From the NCBI GenBank assembly GCA_038058095.1, contig JBBUBW010000009.1:1-50042 (forward strand): a stretch of DNA of 50,042 nucleotides. Reading direction: 5' to 3'. The translations under genes and the position numbers were made by a program. Origin of the DNA: VMFW01 sp038058095 (GTDB lineage Bacteria > Patescibacteriota > Minisyncoccia > UBA6257 > 2-01-FULL-56-20). Positions 1-7,730 of this stretch are shown piece after piece. How positions within the stretch are numbered: the stretch's first letter is position 1; the number at the start of each line of letters is the position of its first letter. The notes beneath the pieces were generated by a model. It saw only the letters and a list, made by a program, of their open reading frames with translations. It was not told the DNA's origin and ran no database searches.

Positions 1-21
1 CGCCCCGCGCTACCCTATCTG

Positions 22-93
22 TCCCCCTGGAAGGAATCGGACCTTCGTCTTAGGTTTCGGAAACCTACATTCTATCCATTAAACTACAGGGGG
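22..93 (-). tRNA. tRNA-Arg (anticodon CCG)
   Basis: The reverse complement folds as a complete 72-nt cloverleaf. The acceptor stem CCCCCTG pairs with CAGGGGG followed by discriminator A. The anticodon stem TAGGT/ACCTA encloses the 7-nt loop TTCCGAA with anticodon CCG, which reads Arg codon CGG. The T arm GAAGG/CCTTC encloses TCCGATT. The 3' CCA is not encoded (ACAG follows), so it must be added after transcription. The gene lies just downstream of the amino-acid permease on the same strand. Confidence 0.93.
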
Positions 94-114
94 CTAATTC
101 ACGATTACTCCCCG

Positions 115-1233
115 CTATCTTATTACAAAATAATAGATTTCGTAAACCACTCCCAAAAGAAAAACTAAAGCCACTAAATAAATCAAAAATTTCTTCAGCC
201 GCCTCGGCTTTAACACTCTCTCTGAAACTACCGCTAAGAAAAAATACTGGGAGGCCAAAAAAATCCCCCCCACCATACTTACGGCGACCAAGAAATTTTT
301 TAGTCCGGCGAAAACCAAAATCAACGGCAAAAAAATAACCGCTACTAAGCTCCAAAATTTTGTTTTTCCTAAATCCTTAATTAATAAATTTTCCACCTCC
401 CTGCCAATCGGTAAATATGAAGTCCATAAAGCAAACAACCCAAAAACTCCCAACACGCCAAGCTTCGCGCTCGACCAATTTCCCAAACCCGAAATCGTAT
501 CGGGCGTTATTGCGCTCGCCGAGTTAAAAATCGCCAGCACAAAAAATAGATACACGAGCGCCGCGGCGTATGTGGCAAAAACAAATTGCAATCCCCGTTT
601 TGCAAAATTCATCCCCATCGAGTGCTTTTTATAAGAATCATAAATCGGTTCAATCGCCGTCCATCCGGCTAAAGAAAAAAGAATCGCTCCAAAAGGCAAA
701 AATAAATTTCCGAAGTCAAAATCTTTAACCTGCGTCACGATCGGAGACGATAAGGCGCTTGCGAATATTAAACCCACAATTAAAACCATCAATATCCCGC
801 CCATAAGCTCTAACTTCACTATCCTCTTTAAACTAAAAATCAGCGGCAAAGAACTTGCCGCCCAAAAAATTAGAATCCCGATATTCTCCCCTAATCCAGG
901 AAATACAACTCCTAAAAATTTTCCCCCCAGAATAAGAAAAGCTACTAGCGCGAATATTAAACCCCCCAGAACCGAGACCAAAGCTAGTCCGAAACTAAAA
1001 TTCCCCAACTTTGCTTTTATTAATCCCAAAAGTCGCTTCTTTCCATCTTCCTTAAACAACACTCGCCAATAAAGCAAGTGGACCGTCGCCACTAACCCGC
1101 TAAAAATCAATAAATAAAACAAACTTATCACCCACCCTGATTCTCGAAAAACATAAGGCAAAACAAAAATCCCCGCCCCGATGGTAGTCGCTAAAATCAT
1201 CCCTAAATCCTTAAAAAAATTCTTAAAGCTCAT
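115..1233 (-). CDS. Amino-acid permease (APC superfamily, aromatic amino-acid permease-like)
   Basis: This is a 372-residue, very hydrophobic protein with about 10-11 predicted membrane segments. Near the N-terminus, residues 16-27 (TTIGAGIFVLPY) match the first-helix G-A-G-[IM]-x-x-L-P signature of APC/HAAAP permeases, which bind substrate at an unwound part of TM1. The family imports amino acids by proton or cation symport, which fits an auxotrophic CPR cell. The start codon overlaps the stop of the upstream EF-like gene by 4 bp (ATGA), so the two are probably translationally coupled. The substrate cannot be told from sequence. Confidence 0.8.
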   Translation of the reverse strand: MSFKNFFKDLGMILATTIGAGIFVLPYVFRESGWVISLFYLLIFSGLVATVHLLYWRVLFKEDGKKRLLGLIKAKLGNFSFGLALVSVLGGLIFALVAFLILGGKFLGVVFPGLGENIGILIFWAASSLPLIFSLKRIVKLELMGGILMVLIVGLIFASALSSPIVTQVKDFDFGNLFLPFGAILFSLAGWTAIEPIYDSYKKHSMGMNFAKRGLQFVFATYAAALVYLFFVLAIFNSASAITPDTISGLGNWSSAKLGVLGVFGLFALWTSYLPIGREVENLLIKDLGKTKFWSLVAVIFLPLILVFAGLKNFLVAVSMVGGIFLASQYFFLAVVSERVLKPRRLKKFLIYLVALVFLLGVVYEIYYFVIR

Positions 1234-1487
1234 TCGTTGGCCTCGAAAACTAAATCGCCTTCCCTGACTTTTTTAGACACTTTAATCCCCACTTCTTGCC
1301 CCTTCTTCGCTTCCACTACTGGCTTATGGTCATACTGCATCGACTTTATTGTTTCTCCGAAATCCGTCGTCGCCCCCTTAAAAGAAACCTTAATGCCCGG
1401 CTTAACTGCTTTTTTGAACTTCACAATCGCCACTTCTATATTTGAGTAGAAGTGAGTTACTTCTCCGATAGGTTTTGGTTCCGCCAT
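1230..1487 (-). CDS. Translation elongation factor-like small β-barrel protein
   Basis: An 85-residue protein matching the free-standing elongation-factor domain-2-like family found in CPR bacteria and archaea. It opens with a P-I-G-E-V-T-H-F-Y element and alternates short β-strands with basic residues, as in EF-Tu/IF2 domain II. There is no GTPase domain, so it is not a translation factor itself. A role in RNA or ribosome binding is inferred only from the fold. It overlaps the downstream permease gene by 4 bp. A hairpin element lies directly upstream. Confidence 0.7.
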   Translation of the reverse strand: MAEPKPIGEVTHFYSNIEVAIVKFKKAVKPGIKVSFKGATTDFGETIKSMQYDHKPVVEAKKGQEVGIKVSKKVREGDLVFEANE

Positions 1488-1517
1488 AGTTATATATAAA
1501 AACCTAAGCGACCTTTA

Positions 1518-1575
1518 CCCCTGTACTAATTAAGGAACTTGTTTTTGAACCCTTAATTCCTTAATTAGTTCGGGG
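1518..1575. repeat. Intergenic hairpin, GTACTAATT-type
   Basis: ACTAATTAAGGAA (1525-1537) is perfectly complementary to 1557-1569, and flanking CCCC (1518-1521) can pair with GGGG (1572-1575) across a small internal loop. It fills the gap between the LOG-family gene and the EF-like gene. The CCCC..GTACTAAtt edge recurs at 32333 and 34452, so it belongs to a family of intergenic hairpins. It may act as a terminator or processing site; no clear T-run follows on the transcribed strand. Confidence 0.6.
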
Positions 1576-1601
1576 GTTTACCCCTAAACTTTCATTTAAA
1601 G

Positions 1602-2222
1602 TTACGCCTCCTTTTCCTGCTCTTTTATTAAAGCTACCACTTTATCAAGCAACTTCGCCGGATCGCTCTCGAAAACTATCTTCCCTAAACCGCGGTGAGA
1701 CTCTTTCACTATTCCTTCAAGCATATCTGCCGCTCCTCCCGTGCCAGTCAAAACTCCTTGAACCTTATGGTCCTCAAAAGCGATAGTAAATTCATTTAAG
1801 GTTCCCATCCGCCCGCATACCGTAATTACCGCATCCGCCGCCCTTGTAAGAATCAAATTTCTCCCCGAATACTCAAAGCCGGTATAAATAATTAAATCAT
1901 GGTAATCAGTCGGCAGATGGTAGGTTTTTATATGAGCCGCTCTAGACGAAGCCGGAGAAAAACCGATTACAATCCCACCCGCCTGCTTAGCTCCTTTAGC
2001 TCCCCAATAAGGCAACCCCGTAGTCGCCCCTGTAACTAAAATCATATCCCGTTCGGCGATTAATCTTCCGAGCTCTTCGGCCTTCTCCTCACTATCCGGA
2101 GCGCAATGTCCCGTCTCGGCCGCCCCTGAAATGCAAATTTTATACTTAGGTTGGTAAATCGGAATGGTGTGATTTCTAAAACTTAAAATTTCCTTTTTTG
2201 GCTCTTTTTTTGATATTGGCAT
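1602..2222 (-). CDS. LOG-family / SLOG Rossmann-fold protein
   Basis: A 206-residue protein of the LOG (lysine decarboxylase-like, TIGR00725-like) family. After about 28 residues, K-I-C-I-S-G-A begins a Rossmann-type fold. V-T-G-A-T-T-G-L-P is the nucleotide-binding turn. G-R-M-G-T-L-N-E-F near residue 140 is the equivalent of the PGGxGTxxE catalytic motif, with R-M replacing G-x, so phosphoribohydrolase activity on nucleoside monophosphates is not certain. Members are annotated as cytokinin-riboside-monophosphate hydrolases or nucleotide-binding carriers. A 131-bp stem-closed element abuts its start codon. Confidence 0.75.
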   Translation of the reverse strand: MPISKKEPKKEILSFRNHTIPIYQPKYKICISGAAETGHCAPDSEEKAEELGRLIAERDMILVTGATTGLPYWGAKGAKQAGGIVIGFSPASSRAAHIKTYHLPTDYHDLIIYTGFEYSGRNLILTRAADAVITVCGRMGTLNEFTIAFEDHKVQGVLTGTGGAADMLEGIVKESHRGLGKIVFESDPAKLLDKVVALIKEQEKEA

Positions 2223-2223
2223 A

Positions 2224-2354
2224 CCGGGTAGTAGAAATTCGACTAATTAATTTACGACTTTTTATATTTTACAAAACATTATCACTATATTCTTTTGCGG
2301 AGTAGTAAGATGTTAACTTATAACTTTCGGCACAGTCGAATTTTCACTACCCGG
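2224..2354. repeat. 131-bp stem-closed intergenic element abutting a start codon
   Basis: The outer arms 2224-2244 and 2334-2354 are complementary over 21 positions with one G-U-type and one true mismatch (CCGGGTAGT...AATTCGACT). The element ends one base before the LOG-family start codon on the minus strand. Size and position resemble the 135-bp element upstream of rnpA. The inner sequence is AT-rich. The AATTCGAC arm end is shared with the hairpin at 32333. The function is unknown; it could be a structured leader or a small palindromic repeat. Confidence 0.55.
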
Positions 2355-2371
2355 CATAATTTAATTATAAC

Positions 2372-3730
2372 CTACAAATCAAACTCCTGCCCATAACTCG
2401 GGATCTCAGTATGCACCGCAAGATCGTCCCGAATTATTTGAGCTAAAGCTTCACTCGCGCCTTCTTCGCCCTGAACCACAAAAACTTTTTCTAAAGCCAC
2501 TCGCGCCGGCCTAATCCACTCCACTAATTTTGGCTGATCGGCATGCGCTGAATAACCACTAATCAGTTTGATTTTGCACCGCACCGCCACCTCTTCTCCA
2601 AAAATCCTTACCTTTTTAGCTCCGTCTAAAAGCTGCCTCCCGAGCGATCCCTTCCCTTGGTAGCCGACAATCAAAAGCATACTATGGGGATCGGGAAGAT
2701 ATCTTTGCTCATGATGCAAAATCCTCCCGCCGTGGGACATCCCCGACCCAGCGATTACCACCTTCGGTGGTTGAACATCATTGATACTCTTAGATTCTTC
2801 GGTAGTGAGTGTAAAGTGAAGTCCGGGAAAATCCAGAATATCATCTCCTCCTTTAATCATCGCCGAAACCGCCGGATTAAATTGTTTGCGATATTTCTTA
2901 TAAATTTCGGTCAAATGAATAGCGAGAGGGCTATCAATATAAACCGGCACTTTCGGTATCCTTCCTCCCTCAACCAACTCATTTAATTCAAATAGAAGTT
3001 GCTGGGTCCTCTCCATTGCAAAAGCGGGAACCACCAGCGTCCCTCCGGACTTAACTGTTTCTTCAATCGCATCCTCAAGTTCCTCTCGTCTTTTATCTAC
3101 ATTCGCATGCACTCGATCTCCGTAAGTCGATTCGATAACGCAATAATTCGCCTCAGGAATTTCCTCGGTTGTTTTAATAATTGGCGCCGGATAATTCCCG
3201 AGATCGCCGGAAAAAACAATCGTCTTTCCTTCGGCAGTTATTTTTATAAAAGCCGATCCTAAAATATGCCCAGCATCAAAAAACTCCGCGCTCACCCCTT
3301 TAAGATCGAGAAGGGCGTGATAATCTACCCCTTCCCAAAGTTTCATCAGATGACTTATATCTTGTTCGTCATAAAGTAAAGGCGCCCTCTCACGATCCGC
3401 CTCTTTCGCTAATAAGTGCTCGGAATCAAGGAGCATTAATTCCGCGAAATCTCGAGTTGCGGCGGTTGAAAAAACCCGCCCCCTAAAACCCGCCTTAACC
3501 AGCTTCGGCAAAAGACCGATATGGTCCACGTGGGAATGGGTGATTAAAACAAAATCAACTTCTTGAGGGTTATAAGGAAAAGGTTCAAAATTTTTATGCT
3601 CTGCAAAATTACCTCCTTGGTGCAATCCGCAATCGACCATTATCTTCACGCGACTGTCTACCACTTGTGCCTCTAAAAAATAATTCACGCCCGTTACCGT
3701 CCCCGCCCCTCCATAAAAAGTTAGTTTCAT
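2372..3730 (-). CDS. Metallo-β-lactamase / β-CASP ribonuclease
   Basis: A 452-residue member of the MBL/β-CASP nuclease family (CPSF73, RNase J-like, YSH1 branch). Motif 2 T-H-S-H-V-D-H is at residues 64-70, followed by D-A-G-H-I-L-G-S (motif 3), F-S-G-D-L-G (motif 4), the β-CASP segment with S-G-M-S-H-G-G-R, and S-A-H-A-D-Q near residue 395 (motif C). These residues bind two zinc ions and catalyse phosphodiester cleavage, so cytoplasmic RNA processing or decay is expected. Full length, and the start M-K-L-T-F-Y-G-G-A-G is typical of the family. Upstream is a short gap to the MurE-like gene. Confidence 0.88.
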   Translation of the reverse strand: MKLTFYGGAGTVTGVNYFLEAQVVDSRVKIMVDCGLHQGGNFAEHKNFEPFPYNPQEVDFVLITHSHVDHIGLLPKLVKAGFRGRVFSTAATRDFAELMLLDSEHLLAKEADRERAPLLYDEQDISHLMKLWEGVDYHALLDLKGVSAEFFDAGHILGSAFIKITAEGKTIVFSGDLGNYPAPIIKTTEEIPEANYCVIESTYGDRVHANVDKRREELEDAIEETVKSGGTLVVPAFAMERTQQLLFELNELVEGGRIPKVPVYIDSPLAIHLTEIYKKYRKQFNPAVSAMIKGGDDILDFPGLHFTLTTEESKSINDVQPPKVVIAGSGMSHGGRILHHEQRYLPDPHSMLLIVGYQGKGSLGRQLLDGAKKVRIFGEEVAVRCKIKLISGYSAHADQPKLVEWIRPARVALEKVFVVQGEEGASEALAQIIRDDLAVHTEIPSYGQEFDL

Positions 3731-3807
3731 AAATGTAAATCTATTCTATCACTTCCAAAGCAATCTTAAAACACATTCGAGAAATATCCTCAAAAAAACA
3801 GCCCCGG

Positions 3808-5019
3808 TTAATTTTGAAGTGCGCTCCGTGCTGTCTCGCCATCGCTCCACACCACCCTCTCTCCTCCGGCCATATGAATAAAGGGCTCGCTTCCTTTCCC
3901 GGTTATAACTACAACATCCCCCTCCTTCGCTAAATTTATCGCCTTCTTAATCGCTTCTCCCCTATCCAAAGTTTCAGAAACTTTTCCGTCATCTATTCCG
4001 GATTTTACATCCAATAAAATCTTCCGAGGATCCTCGTCATAAGGATCTTCATTAGTTAAAATTATCTCCGAGCAAAACTTTTGAGCGAGCGCCCCCATTT
4101 CCGCTCTCTTCCACTTATCGCGACCTCCGCCAGCCGAACCCAACACACAAATCAGTTTCCCTTTCGCTAAATTTTTTAGGTTCACATAAACCTTCTCTAA
4201 ACTCGCCGGCGTGTGCGCATAATCCACCACCACTGAAAAAGGATCTCTCTGAACAAACTCCATCCTTCCCGGCACTCCTGAAAATTTTAACCCTGCATCA
4301 CGAATCACTTCATTAGATACACGAAGGCTTTCTGCCACGGCCACTGCCGCCGCTAAATTTTCTTTATTAAAATCACTAGAAAATAAATAATGAATATTGT
4401 CAACAGAAGGAAAAATTTTCCTTAGGTCACTCTTTGAATAAAATTTTACTCGCTCCCCTTCATTTTTAAATTGGCTTTCAAAAAAATCCGCGCTCACATC
4501 ATCGCGATTAAAAAAAAGTTGGGCTTTTTGACTAAAAGCATATTTCAAAAAACTCAGCTTTGCCTCTCTATATTTTTCAAAAGATCCGTGAGACTCGATA
4601 TGCTCCGAAGCCAGATTAGTTAAAACCGCCATTCGCCAATTTACAAATCGATGCCTCGAAAAAACCACTCCCTCTGAAGTTACCTCGACTAGAGCATACC
4701 GACACCGAGCCTTAACGGCCCGCCTCAAAAATTTTTGGACAAACATCCTCCCTGGCATAGTATTGTTGGTTAAATTCTTTTCTTGACTATCGCCTACTCT
4801 AAAATAAAGAGAAGACAACACCGCCACTCTCTCTCCATTCGCTGTTAGAATATTATTCAAGACCTCAAGCATTGTTGTCTTCCCTTTTGTTCCGGTTACA
4901 CCGATTACGAAAATTTTTCGGCTCGGAAACAGATAAATCAACACTCCCAATAATGCCAATCCAAAATGATAACCCCGAACGATAAATTTAATTTTCCGTA
5001 AAAAATTCAAAAAAGCCAT
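3808..5019 (-). CDS. MurE-like Mur ligase (UDP-MurNAc-tripeptide synthetase family)
   Basis: 403 residues from the chosen ATG. An upstream in-frame start would add 24 residues, but they would be encoded across the 22-bp palindrome at 5055-5076, so I prefer the shorter form. An N-terminal hydrophobic segment (about 15-31) precedes the P-loop V-I-G-V-T-G-T-K-G-K-T-T (38-49). T-N-L-A-S-E-H-I-E, D-Y-A-H-T-P-x-S-L and T-N-E-D-P-Y-D-E-D-P are ATP, acceptor and amino-acid-side motifs of MurE/MurF ligases. It is shorter than canonical MurE because the N-terminal UDP-binding domain is reduced. The N-P-Y/D-E-D-P region contains D rather than the DAP-specific D-N-P-R motif, so the added amino acid is uncertain. 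Confidence 0.8.
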   Translation of the reverse strand: MAFLNFLRKIKFIVRGYHFGLALLGVLIYLFPSRKIFVIGVTGTKGKTTMLEVLNNILTANGERVAVLSSLYFRVGDSQEKNLTNNTMPGRMFVQKFLRRAVKARCRYALVEVTSEGVVFSRHRFVNWRMAVLTNLASEHIESHGSFEKYREAKLSFLKYAFSQKAQLFFNRDDVSADFFESQFKNEGERVKFYSKSDLRKIFPSVDNIHYLFSSDFNKENLAAAVAVAESLRVSNEVIRDAGLKFSGVPGRMEFVQRDPFSVVVDYAHTPASLEKVYVNLKNLAKGKLICVLGSAGGGRDKWKRAEMGALAQKFCSEIILTNEDPYDEDPRKILLDVKSGIDDGKVSETLDRGEAIKKAINLAKEGDVVVITGKGSEPFIHMAGGERVVWSDGETARSALQN

Positions 5020-5054
5020 TAGTTGAATAATAATCGAAAAACAGCAATAAACAA

Positions 5055-5076
5055 AAATGTTTAGCGCTAAACATTT
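5055..5076. promoter_or_regulatory. Palindrome copy 1 (core TGTTTAGCGCTAAACA)
   Basis: A perfect 22-bp palindrome centred between 5065 and 5066, in the gap between the ruvA stop and the chosen murE start. With copy 2 it shares a block of about 30 bp including an upstream AATAAACAAA tract. It could be an operator for the minus-strand murE gene; the regulator is unknown. Confidence 0.6.
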
Positions 5077-5095
5077 ATCCTCAACGAACAAGAAT

Positions 5096-5674
5096 TTACT
5101 TCGCCTTACCTGAAAGAATTTTTAAGGCCTCCTTAACTTTATCTTCTATTTTCAGTGAAGTATCTAATTTAGAAACGGCCAATCTGACTTGATCTCTTCT
5201 GTAGCCCAAACCCAAAAGAATATCCACTACCTCATTATTTGATTCCATTCCAATAACATCCGCGGAGTCTCCACTTACTCCAACGCGGCTCTTAAGTTCG
5301 AGGACTATTCTATCTGCTAATTTTTTACCAATGCCAACCGACTGTGCCAAAAGGTCAGCCCGCCCGGATCTTATAGCTGCCAAAATATCCTTTGGCCCGG
5401 AAGCATTCATAATCGCCATAGCTGATTTCGGACCAACCCCATTCACTAAATTCAAAAAGTCGAAAACCGAAAGCTCCTCCTGATCCAAAAAACCATAAAG
5501 ATCAACTTTATCTTCTTTTAAATAAAAATGAGTAAAAAGTCTTACTTGATCTCCTTCCTTTAATTGCGAAATTATCCGCTGAGGACAGGAGACCTTAAAT
5601 CCAATCCCGCCGACATCAACCACAACAAAACCCTGTTTTATAAATGAAATTTTACCGGCCAAACTATAAATCAT
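5096..5674 (-). CDS. ruvA: Holliday junction branch migration protein RuvA
   Basis: A 192-residue protein of typical RuvA length. It begins M-I-Y-S-L-A-G-K-I with the N-terminal OB-fold. G-V-G-P-K-S-A-M-A and the following G-I-G-K-K-L-A-D-R-I are the paired helix-hairpin-helix motifs that hold junction DNA. A flexible linker leads to a C-terminal three-helix domain (L-G-L-G-Y-R-R-D-Q-V) that contacts the RuvB motor. It acts as a tetramer on Holliday junctions. ruvC lies 1.3 kb away on the opposite strand; ruvB is not in the window. Three palindromes sit in its upstream divergent gap and one just past its stop. Confidence 0.95.
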   Translation of the reverse strand: MIYSLAGKISFIKQGFVVVDVGGIGFKVSCPQRIISQLKEGDQVRLFTHFYLKEDKVDLYGFLDQEELSVFDFLNLVNGVGPKSAMAIMNASGPKDILAAIRSGRADLLAQSVGIGKKLADRIVLELKSRVGVSGDSADVIGMESNNEVVDILLGLGYRRDQVRLAVSKLDTSLKIEDKVKEALKILSGKAK

Positions 5675-5718
5675 TACCTAGAAATTATAAACCATTTTAC
5701 CTAATAGTAATAAACAAA

Positions 5719-5738
5719 AATGTTTAGCGCTAAACATT
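5719..5738. promoter_or_regulatory. Palindrome copy 2
   Basis: The perfect 20-bp palindrome AATGTTTAGCGCTAAACATT, 45 bp upstream of the ruvA start codon on the minus strand. It is well placed for an operator controlling ruvA. Confidence 0.6.
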
Positions 5739-5803
5739 GGCTTTATAATCAGAAGCCAATAAGCCCGTAAAACCTACCTTTTATGAAATTCTAGTCAAAA
5801 TAA

Positions 5804-5819
5804 TGTTTCGCGCTAAACA
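5804..5819. promoter_or_regulatory. Palindrome copy 3 (one mismatch)
   Basis: TGTTTCGCGCTAAACA, the same 16-bp core with one A-to-C change. Centred about 83 bp from copy 2 and about 81 bp from copy 4 in the ruvA/yraN divergent gap. Confidence 0.5.
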
Positions 5820-5881
5820 CTCGAAAATTTGGCCAATTGAATAACATTGGAAAATAAGGGTTTTTCCCAAAATTGAGAAAA

Positions 5882-5903
5882 GAATGTTTAGCGCTAAACA
5901 TTC
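5882..5903. promoter_or_regulatory. Palindrome copy 4
   Basis: A 22-bp perfect palindrome with the same core as copies 1 and 2, but with flanking G/C instead of A/T, so the symmetric flanks changed together. It lies 34 bp upstream of the yraN start. Confidence 0.6.
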
Positions 5904-5936
5904 CAAAGAACCTGTTTTAGATATAAAATCAATAAA

Positions 5937-6353
5937 ATGACTAAATCAGGAAAACATATAGAAACTGGAAAAATAGGAGAATCGATCGCAGAAAGTTTTT
6001 TAAAAAAACTTGGGTACGTTATTATCACTAGAAACTACAGAAAACCGTGGGGAGAAATAGATATCATCTCTTGGTCTCCAAATAAAACGCTTACCTTCAT
6101 AGAAGTTAAGGCAATAAAAACTAAACAGCAGAATCCGGCAATATTTGCCGAATTAACTCCAGAGGACAATCTAACCACATCCAAATTAAGGAAACTTCGA
6201 AAAATATGCGAAGGATTCGCTAATCAAAATCCAGACCTTATAAACGAGAAAAGGGGATGGCAAATAGATCTTGTCGCTATAAATTTTTCTGGCGAACCCA
6301 TATTGACAGAAAATGATAAAAATTACATAATAAGACATTACAAAAATATTTAG
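5937..6353 (+). CDS. YraN family (UPF0102) endonuclease-like protein
   Basis: A 138-residue protein of the YraN/UPF0102 family. G-K-I-G-E near residues 11-15, W-G-E-I-D-I-I (38-44) and F-I-E-V-K (54-58) make up the D...ExK restriction-endonuclease-like core. Family members are small nucleases linked to recombination and DNA uptake, but the cellular role is poorly defined. It is divergent from ruvA, and the shared 262-bp gap holds three palindromes, so the two genes may be co-regulated. The ATG start follows an AT-rich stretch without a clear Shine-Dalgarno sequence. Confidence 0.82.
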   Translation: MTKSGKHIETGKIGESIAESFLKKLGYVIITRNYRKPWGEIDIISWSPNKTLTFIEVKAIKTKQQNPAIFAELTPEDNLTTSKLRKLRKICEGFANQNPDLINEKRGWQIDLVAINFSGEPILTENDKNYIIRHYKNI

Positions 6354-6428
6354 TTCCTCGACCCTTAAAGTTATTCTATAATTCTTTTATCTCTCTTTTA
6401 ATAAAATCTCATAAAAAAATTAAAACTT

Positions 6429-6974
6429 ATGTCTGGTCATAATAAGTGGTCGCAAATCAAACACCAAAAAGAAACTGCCGATCAAAAACGCGGCCAGCTT
6501 TTTTCGAAACTGCTCAATAGCGTTGCCCTCGCCGCGCGCATTAATCCCAATCCGAGTTCTAATCTTGAATTACAAACGGCTATCAAAAAAGCCAAAGACT
6601 CGAATGTCCCGCTCGAAAATATCGAAAGGGCCCTAAAAAAAGCAACAGAGAAAAGCGAAGACTTAGAAGAGTTGGTTATGGAGGCTTACGGCCACGGCGG
6701 AGTCGCCATCCTCATCGAAGCCATCACTGACAATAAAAACAGAACTGTCGCCGAAATAAAAAAAATCTTAAACGACGAAGGAGGCAAATGGGCCGAAGCT
6801 GGCAGCGTCCGTTGGACGTTTGAAGAGAACCGCGCAGGAAAAGGGGATAGGTGGAAAGCCAAATTCCCTCAAATTATTTCTGCGGACGATGTAGAAAAAT
6901 TAAATCACTTAGTTGGCGCCCTCGAAAATCACGCCGATATCCAAAAAGTTTATACCACCTCGAACGCGCAATGA
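6429..6974 (+). CDS. YebC/PmpR family protein (short form)
   Basis: 181 residues starting with the family signature M-S-G-H-N-K-W-S-Q-I-K-H-Q-K. N-V-P-L-E-N-I-E-R-A and Y-G-H-G-G-V-A are also conserved. Usual YebC proteins are about 240-250 residues. Here the region after the G-S-V-x-W-x-F strand is cut short and rejoins a final dimerisation-type segment (H-A-D-I-Q-K-V-Y-T), so one of the three domains is reduced. YebC proteins act on ribosomes at proline-rich stalls and have been described as transcriptional regulators. A TATAAT at 6377-6382 may be its -10 box. ruvC follows 13 bp downstream. Confidence 0.88.
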   Translation: MSGHNKWSQIKHQKETADQKRGQLFSKLLNSVALAARINPNPSSNLELQTAIKKAKDSNVPLENIERALKKATEKSEDLEELVMEAYGHGGVAILIEAITDNKNRTVAEIKKILNDEGGKWAEAGSVRWTFEENRAGKGDRWKAKFPQIISADDVEKLNHLVGALENHADIQKVYTTSNAQ

Positions 6975-6987
6975 AAATTTTAACTCT

Positions 6988-7455
6988 ATGATAATCCTCG
7001 GCATCGATCCCGGTTACAAGCGTATCGGCTACGGCATTATTGAAAATCACTCTAATCAATTTAAACTTATTAAAGCTGGTTTACTAAAAATTCCAGCAGG
7101 GGACTCTGCTAAAACCGCTTCTTCAGTCAGTCTGGAAATTAAAAATTTAATCGATAAATTTAAGCCCAATCTCCTTGCTCTGGAAAAACTTTATTTTTCG
7201 AAAAATCAAAAAACAGCCCTAAAAGTTGCGGAAATGAGAGGAGTCATCGCTCTCGCCGCCACCGAGAAAGGCCTCCCCATAAAAGAATTTACTCCGAACG
7301 AAATTAAGTCCGGCATCGCCGGTTACGGATTAGCCGACAAAAAAGCGGTTGCCAAAATGGTTCGCCTCACTCTTAATGAACCCTCTCTTCGTGTTTTAGA
7401 CGACGTAAGCGACGCCCTCGCCGCCGCCATAGTCGCCTCTTACCAAAAGTTTTAG
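6988..7455 (+). CDS. ruvC: Holliday junction resolvase RuvC
   Basis: 155 residues starting at M-I-I-L-G-I-D-P-G. An upstream in-frame extension overlaps yebC in another frame and is rejected. The RNase H-fold catalytic acids are visible: Asp in G-I-D-P-G, Glu in L-A-L-E-K-L-Y-F, and the two acids in D-D-V-S-D-A-L-A-A-A near the C-terminus. It cuts Holliday junctions symmetrically with RuvAB. It is probably co-transcribed with yebC, a common bacterial arrangement (yebC-ruvC-ruvA-ruvB), here with ruvA moved to the opposite strand. Confidence 0.95.
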   Translation: MIILGIDPGYKRIGYGIIENHSNQFKLIKAGLLKIPAGDSAKTASSVSLEIKNLIDKFKPNLLALEKLYFSKNQKTALKVAEMRGVIALAATEKGLPIKEFTPNEIKSGIAGYGLADKKAVAKMVRLTLNEPSLRVLDDVSDALAAAIVASYQKF

Positions 7456-7485
7456 CTTCGAATCTTTTGTTGATAAACTTGGGGG

Positions 7486-7513
7486 TTGACAAGAAATAAT
7501 ATTAAAATATACT
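7486..7513 (+). promoter_or_regulatory. Strong σ70-type promoter for the small acidic gene
   Basis: TTGACA (7486-7491), 16-bp spacer, TATACT (7508-7513). The -35 box is consensus and the -10 matches five of six positions. It lies 49 bp upstream of the small acidic ORF and just after ruvC. Confidence 0.75.
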
Positions 7514-7562
7514 TCTGCTAAACCAAATATAAACTCCCAAAGGTCGGGGAAAATACCTGTCT

Positions 7563-7700
7563 ATGGTAAGCGAACTCAAAAAAATAAGCCTCTCAAACTG
7601 GAACGACGAAGATGAAGAGAATATTGAGCTCGATCTCAATGATGATTCAGAAGAAGAGGAGCTCCTTGGAGAAGAAGGGAGCCCGGAAGAAAGCATATAA
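7563..7700 (+). CDS. Small acidic protein of unknown function
   Basis: A 45-residue reading frame beginning M-V-S-E-L-K-K-I-S-L and ending S-P-E-E-S-I. Almost half of the residues after position 14 are Asp or Glu, with no Lys or Arg after residue 7. I recognise no family. It is supported by context rather than homology: a near-consensus promoter 49 bp upstream and a strong palindromic terminator 30 bp downstream make it a stand-alone transcription unit. No ideal Shine-Dalgarno is seen (AAAGGT about 18 bp upstream), so the transcript could alternatively be a small RNA. Confidence 0.5.
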   Translation: MVSELKKISLSNWNDEDEENIELDLNDDSEEEELLGEEGSPEESI

Positions 7701-7730
7701 ACCCTCTCTCGTTGTTGTTTAAGTAGGCTC

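Noticed and set aside
5719..5903. CRISPR array (regularly spaced palindromes)
   Set aside because: Only three copies in this gap, spaced about 82 bp, one with a mismatch and no cas genes; an operator or repeat cluster fits better.
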